Shown one piece after another: positions 57,555-64,000 of a stretch of 64,000 bases of DNA (position 1 is its first letter; each line of letters opens with the position of its first letter). A program made the translations under genes and the position numbers. The notes under the pieces were generated by a model. It did no database searches. It saw only the letters and a program-made list of their open reading frames with translations, and was not told the DNA's origin. The DNA comes from Pyxidicoccus parkwaysis (GTDB taxonomy: Bacteria; Myxococcota; Myxococcia; Myxococcales; Myxococcaceae), in the NCBI RefSeq assembly GCF_017301735.1, contig NZ_CP071090.1, forward strand, positions 3,462,001 to 3,526,000. Direction: 5' to 3'.

Positions 57555-60500
57555 TCAGAACGTTCCGGGAATGGACGCGCTCGTGCTCTTGTAAATGGGG
57601 TTCGACCGCTCGATCGCGATGTTCTGCATGAACGGGGTGGGTGGGGTCTTGTCCTGCGTCGTCGCGAAGTCCCAGGCCCGGCGGAGCCCCTTCTCAAAGG
57701 CCCACCTGAACGACGGAGGGTCTGAAATAAAGCGATTGAGCCGGTTTGCCGTCGAATCCTGACAGGCGGCCGGGTTCGGATCCTTTTCTTTCGGCGCGAA
57801 CTCCGACGGCTTCTTGGGAAAGAGATCCTCGCGCGGGCTCGGCAGGTTGCTCGGGATGAGATTCGCCGGGTCGAGCCCTGAAGGATCGGTACGGTTCACC
57901 GGGTCCCCGTCCACGTACGCGTAGAGATTGCTCTGCCCCCCGAGCTCGAGAACGGGGTCGCGCGCGGTGAAGCGCCCGGCCGCCGCCTCGTACTCGCGGA
58001 ACCCGAAGGTGACGAGGCCCGTTGACGGATCGCGCAGCCCGCCAGCGTAGCCTATGGGAAGCGCGAAGGAGGGGGCGCTGTCGGAGATCAAGTCCCCGTA
58101 AGCATCGTAATCGAGGCGCTTCACCACCGCTCCCGTCGCATCGGTGACGATGCGCGGAGTGCCGGCGAGGTCCGTCGCCACGTAGAAGCGATTCGCGCCC
58201 CGTTGCACGGCGATGAGCCGTCCCTCGGGGTCGTGAAAGTAGAGGCTGAGCTGTCCGTCGGGTGCGCGCGACGCCGTCAGCAGCCAAGGATTATGGGGGT
58301 CGGCGTAGAAGAACTGCTCGGTCTGCCCGGCAACGGTCCTCGCGCAGCGGCGGCCCAGGGCGTCGAAGGCGTAGTCGATGGTGGTGGTCCCCACCACCGC
58401 CCGCTGGAGGTGACGCAAAGGGCCGAACGTGAAGACATCGCCGCCGCGCGCGCTGAGGATGCCGCCTGCGTCGAAGGCGTAGACGATGGCGCCGCGCTGC
58501 GCGAGCCGGCCCTGCGCGTCGTAGGTCATCGTCTCCGTCAGCCCCGGCCGGCTGCGCGAGATGCGGTTGCCGTCGGCGTCGTAGGCGGAACTCTCGGAAG
58601 CGGCTCCATCGCGGTGAACCGCGGTCAATCGGCCGGCCAGGTCGTAGCTGTAGTCGAGCTGGCTCGCGGCCGCGCCGAAGGTCTCGATGCGCCGGGTCAC
58701 CCGGTCGGCGTCATCGAAGGTGAGCTGCTCGCGGTACACGGCAGCTCCGCCCACGGTGAGCGTGCGCGTGGCAGGACGACCCACGGCGTCGAAGATGGTG
58801 TCGATGCGGAGCGCCGCGTCCTCGATGCGGGTGACCTCGCCTCGCGCGCCGCCCCGGGTGAATGTGAACGGGCCCTCCTGCGTGCGTAGGTCGTCGAGGT
58901 CGTAGGCAAACGCGGTCGTGTGGTTGTCCGCGCCGGTTCGCAGGCGCCGGCTGACCAGGTTGCCGCGGCCGTCGTAGGCCAGCGTGAACTCCCCCGCTGC
59001 CGCCCCGGTGAACGCGATCCGCGTCACGGCATCCCCGTCGAAGGTGAGCTCCAGCCGCTGATCCTGCGCGGCCCCGGGCCGATCGATGAGGAGATCCGCC
59101 GGGCGCTCGGTCGCGTCAGCGTATGCATAGCGCAGTTCCTCTCCCGCTCCGGTCAGGTGGGTCAGGCGCCCGCCCGCGTCCCGGGTGACGGTGAGGGCCC
59201 GCCCTGCGCCGAAGTCGAGGGCCGAGGTCAGGCTGTCGGCGTCTCGCTCGAAGGTCCACGGTGCTGCGGCGCCCGGGGCCTGATAGCGGCTGAGTTCGCC
59301 GAAGCCGTCAAGCACCTTGGCGTGCTGCGCCCCCGACGGCTGGCTGAAGCCGATCACGTCCCCCTCGCCGTCGTAGGCCGTACCGTGCGCGCCGCCCATC
59401 GCGTCCGTCACCGTCACGAGGCGGTCGGCTCCATCGTAGGCGAACTGGGTCGAGCGGCTGGTTGGATCGGTGATCGTCACCGGCCGATCGCGGTCGTCGT
59501 AGACCACCGTCATCGCCGCGCCGCCGCGGGCGATGCGGGTGAGGCGCCCCAGCGCGTCGTAGACCTTGGTGACGGGCGTGCCGCCCGCGCCCTCGGTCAC
59601 CAAGCTCTCCCGGCCGGCGGCATCCTCGACCAGGGTGCGCCGGCGGCCGCCGGCGGTGACGACCAGCGTGCTGCGCTGGGCCTTGGAGTAGACGACCGTC
59701 GTGCTCCGGCCGTCGAGGTTGAAGGTGTCGCTGAGCTGCGTGAAGGAGAAGGGATCGGCCGGGTCGGTGAGCGCCGCGCTCCGCTGGATCTTCAGCAGCG
59801 ACGTCCGCCCCGCGGGGCTCTTCGTCTCCCGCTCCGTCACCCGCGGCGCGGCGAGCCCCAGGCGCGGATCCGCTCCGAAGCGGGTGGTCACCTGCTGCCC
59901 GTCGGGCCGGGTCACGATCTCGGTCCCGTCGGGCTGGCGCCGGTAGGCGCTCACCGCCCCCGCCGCATCGGTCATCGTCTGCTCGATGTCGCCGCTCTGG
60001 AGCCGGCGGGTGCGGAAGATCTCGGCGCGCCCGGCGCCGTTCGTCACCGTCACCTTCACTTCGTCCAGTTGCTCCTCGCGGGTGAGCGCGAGGGCGTGGC
60101 CCGCGGGCCCGTGGGCGCTTGTCAGCCGCCCCTCGCCGTCGTAGGCGAAGGCGTGTTTGCCTCCGCGGCGATCCACCAACTCCGTGAGCAGGCCACCCGG
60201 GCCGTAGCTGAGGTGCGTCTCGGCGCCAGCCGGGTCGCGGAGGGTCGCGAGGTATCCGTCGGCGTTCAGGACGAGCTCGGTGCGCGCTCCCCCTGGCGCC
60301 ACGATCGCCGTGGGACGGCCGTCCCCGCTCCGCTCGATCGTCGTGGCGCGCCCGTCCCGGTCGATGACGCCGGAGAGACGGCCGGAGGCGTCGTAGGTGA
60401 AACGGTGGACGGTCACGCCGGTGAGGCTGTCGATGGTGCGCAGATGTCTGCCCTGCGCATCGAAGACCCATGCCTCCTGGCCGTTCAGCGAGGTGGCGAT

Positions 60501-63464
60501 CTGCTCTCTCTCGCCGAAGCCGCTGAAGCGTGGGCCGATGCGGTAGATGACGAAGCGGGTGCGCACGTACAGCGAACCGTCGGGTGCGAGCCCGAGGCCG
60601 TGATCGCCCGGGATGGAAGCACCCGTGGCAGGCGCACCGTCGCTGATGTTCGAGGCGAAGAGCCCGACGTAGCCGCCGACGATCTCGGTGCGGCCGTCGC
60701 GAATGGCGAGGATCAGGTTGGAGGCGGAGGGGCCGGAGTGCCGCGTGCGGACGTAGACGGTATCGTCGAGGCCCACCGCGAGATCGTTTGGCATGTTCAG
60801 CGGGCTGTCGAGCGGTGGAAAGCCTTGGTTCGGCGACCCGGCGGCGCCGGTGCCGGCGAAGCGGGTGAGGATGCCGTCGATGCCCACGCGCACCACCGTA
60901 TTCGCCGGCCCGAGGGCGAGGTACATCTGGCCCTTCCTGTCGAAGCTGATCGCGCTCACCCCGTAGAGGCTGTGCTGCAACGCCGGCTCGCCGGCTCCGA
61001 GGTCTTCGATGGAGCTGGCATCGGTGCCGCCACCAGCCATCGTGTCGATGATCCCGCTCTCAAGCTCGACGCGCCGGACGCGCGCGAGCTGGGGCGAGCC
61101 GGGCAATCCCATGTCGGTGATGTAGAGCGCCCCGTCCGGGCCGATGGCCACGTCCGTCGGCCACAAGAGCGCGGCGTCCGTCGCGGCGGCGCCGTCGCCG
61201 AGCGTGGCGGGAGTCGGCGTGGGCCCACCCTGCCAGGCGCGCCCGGCGATGGGGGTTACCGTGCCGTCCGGATCGACCCGCACCACGCGGCCGTTGGACT
61301 GCGCGTCGCGGCCGCTTACGTAGACGCGCTCGTTCTCGTCGATGGCGAGGCCCGTCGGGACGGGGAGGCCGGGGAGCCTGGCGACCTCGTAGATCCGGCC
61401 GTCCCGTTCGATGCGGCGAAGCCCCCCGGGGGGGTTCGCCCTGCGGGTCACCCCATAGATCGTCCCATCGGGAGCGACGGCCACGTCTTCGACCTGATCG
61501 AGGTCTGCCGATTTGGCGGGCCCGCCGTGCGCCGCCGGGAAGAGCGCCGTCCCGCCTCCCGCCACGCGCTGCACCACCGATGCGCTGGTGTTCGCCCGCT
61601 CGGTGGTTCCGTTCCCCAGCCTCACCGACCTGTCATTCGGATCGTATGAGTGGTGTACGTCGAGCGTCCAACCGCCGAGGCCGCCGGCCTCTCGGGCGTC
61701 CCATACCCCCGCTCCACGGCGCTCGTCCCGCGTGAAGTTGAAGCCGCAGAAGGGTGAGGCATAGGGGTTTGACGAGATGCCGTTGATGGAAAGGGTGACG
61801 CAGCCGTTCAGCACCGGGAAGGGTGAGCCGATGTCGCTGTAGCCGCCGAACGCGCGATAGGCGCGGGTGTTCGTCTCGTAGCGAATCGCCGGGTAGACGA
61901 AGTTCGTCCTCACGAGGATGGGGACCGTCCCCTGGACGAGGCGCCCGTAGGTGTCCATGCCGTCCCACGGAATGGTCCAGGAGAGGTTCGGGGCGATGGG
62001 ATCTGCCGCGCCGTTCTTCTCGTAGTACTTCTCGAAGAGGCGGCCGGCGATGGAAGCCTGGACCACGATGCCCTTGAGACCGGGTGGCACCACGGGACCG
62101 GTGACCCGGACGTCGAGCAGGGCTTCGGCACCGCGCCCTGGGACGCGTTCGCTAGAGTAGCGAAGCTGGTAGGCCGTGCCCTTGATGGCGGCGGCCTCCT
62201 TGAGAACCTGATCCTCGCACGCGACGATCGAGCTCCTCCTGTGGCTGGAGCAGGGGTTGTGAATGGCCGGCGACGAAGGTGGTGGCGGCTGCGCGCCTTC
62301 GGGAGGCCCGTAGGGCGAGTTGTGATCGATGGCGCTGAAGTGCAGGGTGGGGACGCGCCACAGCGCCTGGCCGGCGGGATAGAGTTCGGCGAGGCGGGTG
62401 CGCTCGCCCACGTCGATGCCCAGCGCCGCCAGCGCGGCGTCCGGGTCCGCGCCGCCGTCCCCGTCGGCATCGAGCGCCGCGACGTCGCCCGCGATGGAGA
62501 GGATCTTGAGCACCCGCCCATCGGGCTCCGACACCCAGCGGCCGGTGGTGCGATCCAACGAGCCAGCGGGCATGGTGGCGCCGACGCGCATTCCGATGAA
62601 GTTTTCGACGTACAGGGCCACCGGCTGCGAGAACTCGACCCGGGAAGCTCCCGCGGCCTGAGCCTCGTCGATGGAGAGTTCCGCCGCGAAGGTGTAGCCC
62701 GAAGTTGGCGGCAAGAGGGCCGGCATCGCCGCCCGGCCCGTATCTCCCACCGTATATTCGGTGATGCGAACCGTCCAGGGCGGCGGCAGCGGCGCGGAGA
62801 CGCCGCCGGCCAGCGTCATCGTCGCGGTGGTGCCGGGCTTGAAGATGAGCGTCGGCCGGCGCGCGCCCTGGGGGTCGTTCGAAGTGCTCCCTCGAGCGAC
62901 CTGCGGCGCCGTGGACTTCGGGTTGACGGAGGTGGAGGCGGTGTCGAGCGGGGTGAGCGCCACGTCGGGGACCACGACGTAGTCCTGCCAGGGCGTCTCC
63001 ATCCTCCGGGAGACTCGCAGGTAGCCCGCGGCCGCGAACTCCAGCACCGAAGGGCCGCCGCCGTTCAGCGCGAAGTCGTAGCGTCCATCGGCGCGGGTCG
63101 TCGTGCGGCCCAGCTCGCCGTGCCCGAGCGCGCGCACCTCGACACCAGCGAAGGGCTGGCCAGCGAGGTTGATCACGCGCCCGCGGAGCACCGCGACGCG
63201 CAGCGGGTCGATGACCCCGGGGGCGACATCTTTCTGAACGGCGTTGGGCCCGGTGTAGAGGAACCGGGTCGCCTCGGCGATCGACGTGGCGACGGTCCGA
63301 TCGAGGGGAGGCGCGTCCAGGTCGGTCGAAAACCCTCCGTCCGTCTCGTCCGGAACGGACGCGTCGGGCGTTCCGCCGTTCTTGGGACAGTGGGCGCAAC
63401 TCCAGGCCAGCAGGACCGCGGAGAGCGTGGCGAGGGCGGGCGAGATCGGGCGTGTGGTGCGCAT
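57555..63464 (-). CDS. Giant RHS/YD-repeat (teneurin-like) surface protein
   Basis: ATG 63464 (GGGAG upstream) gives 1,969 residues. A signal-like segment (PALATLSAVLLAWSCAHC) leads to a Thr/Asp-rich stretch and a carboxypeptidase-regulatory-like domain (about 85-165; LRGRVINLAGQPFAGVEVRA). Long beta-rich regions follow to about 640. NHL-type propeller repeats come next, about 640-960 (DVAVAPDGTIYGVTR; GLAIDENERVYVSG; DVAIGPDGALYITD). Many YD repeats (YDASGRLSGVIDRDGRAT) lead to an RHS core near 1811-1870 (GLVTFGFREYEAAAGRF; YAYVDGDPVNRTDPSGLD). The last about 105 residues form a variable tip with no recognised toxin. The NHL-then-YD order recalls teneurins and polymorphic toxins. No immunity gene follows; an IS5 remnant lies there instead. 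Confidence 0.9.
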   Translation of the reverse strand: MRTTRPISPALATLSAVLLAWSCAHCPKNGGTPDASVPDETDGGFSTDLDAPPLDRTVATSIAEATRFLYTGPNAVQKDVAPGVIDPLRVAVLRGRVINLAGQPFAGVEVRALGHGELGRTTTRADGRYDFALNGGGPSVLEFAAAGYLRVSRRMETPWQDYVVVPDVALTPLDTASTSVNPKSTAPQVARGSTSNDPQGARRPTLIFKPGTTATMTLAGGVSAPLPPPWTVRITEYTVGDTGRAAMPALLPPTSGYTFAAELSIDEAQAAGASRVEFSQPVALYVENFIGMRVGATMPAGSLDRTTGRWVSEPDGRVLKILSIAGDVAALDADGDGGADPDAALAALGIDVGERTRLAELYPAGQALWRVPTLHFSAIDHNSPYGPPEGAQPPPPSSPAIHNPCSSHRRSSIVACEDQVLKEAAAIKGTAYQLRYSSERVPGRGAEALLDVRVTGPVVPPGLKGIVVQASIAGRLFEKYYEKNGAADPIAPNLSWTIPWDGMDTYGRLVQGTVPILVRTNFVYPAIRYETNTRAYRAFGGYSDIGSPFPVLNGCVTLSINGISSNPYASPFCGFNFTRDERRGAGVWDAREAGGLGGWTLDVHHSYDPNDRSVRLGNGTTERANTSASVVQRVAGGGTALFPAAHGGPAKSADLDQVEDVAVAPDGTIYGVTRRANPPGGLRRIERDGRIYEVARLPGLPVPTGLAIDENERVYVSGRDAQSNGRVVRVDPDGTVTPIAGRAWQGGPTPTPATLGDGAAATDAALLWPTDVAIGPDGALYITDMGLPGSPQLARVRRVELESGIIDTMAGGGTDASSIEDLGAGEPALQHSLYGVSAISFDRKGQMYLALGPANTVVRVGIDGILTRFAGTGAAGSPNQGFPPLDSPLNMPNDLAVGLDDTVYVRTRHSGPSASNLILAIRDGRTEIVGGYVGLFASNISDGAPATGASIPGDHGLGLAPDGSLYVRTRFVIYRIGPRFSGFGEREQIATSLNGQEAWVFDAQGRHLRTIDSLTGVTVHRFTYDASGRLSGVIDRDGRATTIERSGDGRPTAIVAPGGARTELVLNADGYLATLRDPAGAETHLSYGPGGLLTELVDRRGGKHAFAYDGEGRLTSAHGPAGHALALTREEQLDEVKVTVTNGAGRAEIFRTRRLQSGDIEQTMTDAAGAVSAYRRQPDGTEIVTRPDGQQVTTRFGADPRLGLAAPRVTERETKSPAGRTSLLKIQRSAALTDPADPFSFTQLSDTFNLDGRSTTVVYSKAQRSTLVVTAGGRRRTLVEDAAGRESLVTEGAGGTPVTKVYDALGRLTRIARGGAAMTVVYDDRDRPVTITDPTSRSTQFAYDGADRLVTVTDAMGGAHGTAYDGEGDVIGFSQPSGAQHAKVLDGFGELSRYQAPGAAAPWTFERDADSLTSALDFGAGRALTVTRDAGGRLTHLTGAGEELRYAYADATERPADLLIDRPGAAQDQRLELTFDGDAVTRIAFTGAAAGEFTLAYDGRGNLVSRRLRTGADNHTTAFAYDLDDLRTQEGPFTFTRGGARGEVTRIEDAALRIDTIFDAVGRPATRTLTVGGAAVYREQLTFDDADRVTRRIETFGAAASQLDYSYDLAGRLTAVHRDGAASESSAYDADGNRISRSRPGLTETMTYDAQGRLAQRGAIVYAFDAGGILSARGGDVFTFGPLRHLQRAVVGTTTIDYAFDALGRRCARTVAGQTEQFFYADPHNPWLLTASRAPDGQLSLYFHDPEGRLIAVQRGANRFYVATDLAGTPRIVTDATGAVVKRLDYDAYGDLISDSAPSFALPIGYAGGLRDPSTGLVTFGFREYEAAAGRFTARDPVLELGGQSNLYAYVDGDPVNRTDPSGLDPANLIPSNLPSPREDLFPKKPSEFAPKEKDPNPAACQDSTANRLNRFISDPPSFRWAFEKGLRRAWDFATTQDKTPPTPFMQNIAIERSNPIYKSTSASIPGTF

Positions 63465-63720
63465 CGATGCTCCCTGAGCTCCGCGAGGAGCTGTTTCGAG
63501 GAGGGGGACCCGAGCCCTCGCCGCCCGAAGGTTGAGCCGTCTTGTCAGAGAGAGTGAACGCGATCGCGGCCGTCGCTTTCTCCCAGTGAATTCGACGTGA
63601 AGAGAATCTCCGCATTCAGGTGATGCGCGCCACGTAGAATCCTGGCGGGACCTCGCGCAGCCCACTGACATAGATGAATAGGAGATTCGCTACGCCCTGG
63701 AGGTCAGCCGCGTCTGCGTC
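63465..63720. other. Upstream region of the RHS gene
   Basis: About 256 bases (and the rest of the window, 536 in all) without a well-supported gene. A small hairpin AGCTCC-GCGA-GGAGCT at 63477-63492 lies in the leader. No promoter box was convincing. Confidence 0.35.
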
Positions 63721-63984
63721 TCATGGGCCACGTCTACACATCCCATGATAAGCCTCAAGCTGCCGGTGAACTGGTCTACCTGGTATCCCGGCGCTCCTGG
63801 CAAGCATTCTCAGAGTCTCCATGGCCATGTCATCGAGACTCGGCTTGGGCTGGCCAAATCGAAGTACATCCTCATCCGATGGACTCGGCGGCCGTACCTG
63901 GAGACAAAATAGGAGGAGAGCATGTCGCCGCCAAGCTGTCCGGAAGTCTGAACCTACAGTCCACACGAAATGCGGGAGAGCCAC
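63721..63984 (-). CDS. Doubtful short ORF or gene remnant at the window edge
   Basis: An 87-residue open frame whose second half (PSPSDEDVLRFGQPKPSLDD, then MAMETLRMLARSAGIP) reads like protein, while the first half does not. GC at third codon positions is lower than in neighbours. It may be the end of a gene reaching beyond the right edge in another frame, a decayed remnant, or chance. No family is recognised. Confidence 0.25.
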   Translation of the reverse strand: MALPHFVWTVGSDFRTAWRRHALLLFCLQVRPPSPSDEDVLRFGQPKPSLDDMAMETLRMLARSAGIPGRPVHRQLEAYHGMCRRGP

Positions 63985-64000
63985 CGAAGCGGGTGACGCT

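Noticed and set aside
1..64000. tRNA, rRNA or riboswitch genes
   Set aside because: I looked through the larger gene-free stretches for cloverleaf, rRNA or riboswitch patterns and found none that I could support by eye; a covariance-model scan would be decisive.

Overview
The window reads as a chromosomal segment of a myxobacterium, most likely Myxococcaceae. GC is very high throughout, and several families typical of that group are present: two ELWxxDGT-repeat secreted proteins, a GAF/AAA+/Fis sigma54 activator, many putative lipoproteins, an M4 and an S1 secreted protease, MopE-type metal-binding repeats and a giant RHS/YD protein. No rRNA, tRNA or CRISPR array was recognised. The one clear mobile-element trace is a broken IS5-type transposase near 57.2-57.5 kb. 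One gene (21.1-22.7 kb) has visibly lower GC than its neighbours.

Layout. 0.1-5.3 kb holds an ELWxxDGT/HYR protein, an outer-membrane barrel, a membrane protein with a GIDE-like domain and an Rpn-type nuclease. 5.3-10.5 kb holds an unassigned 786-residue protein, then an MBL hydrolase and a sigma54 activator in one operon; upstream of that operon are a good -24/-12 promoter and an inverted repeat where an enhancer would sit. 10.5-17.4 kb is a run of minus-strand secreted or accessory genes: M4 protease, alpha/beta hydrolase, S1 protease, Cys-rich mini-lipoprotein, MBL-like lipoprotein with an altered metal site, a protein with a possible PLA2-like core, and an aldo/keto reductase homologue. 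17.6-22.7 kb holds Rnk, a large ELWxxDGT lipoprotein and the low-GC membrane protein. 22.9-28.9 kb is gltBD. 29.4-35.7 kb is a Nudix hydrolase followed by a plus-strand iron-uptake set: TonB, PepSY membrane protein, TonB-dependent siderophore receptor, PKHD hydroxylase. Fur-like palindromes lie at tonB and ahead of the receptor. 35.7-38.4 kb holds a DbpA-type helicase and a metallophosphoesterase.

38.6-51 kb is the most interesting region. It has two MCE/Mla-type lipid transporters pointing at each other. The plus-strand one (38.6-42.1 kb) is conventional: STAS-MlaE permease, MlaF ATPase with all motifs, MlaD, auxiliary lipoprotein. The minus-strand one (51.0-42.15 kb) is a tightly packed seven-gene operon: metal-binding lipoprotein, ATPase A, permease 1, permease 2, ATPase B, MCE protein, and a universal-stress-protein/phospholipase-D fusion. 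The two ATPases have lost complementary catalytic elements. A has Asp for the catalytic Glu and no switch His; B has a broken signature motif. This is the pattern of asymmetric heterodimeric ABC transporters such as TAP1/TAP2, so I infer a heterodimeric lipid transporter coupled to a phospholipid-active enzyme.

51.1-56.9 kb is a TolC/MFP/RND efflux operon. 57.2-63.5 kb holds the IS5 remnant directly downstream of a 1,969-residue teneurin-like RHS protein with no visible immunity gene; the last 0.5 kb holds only a doubtful short ORF.
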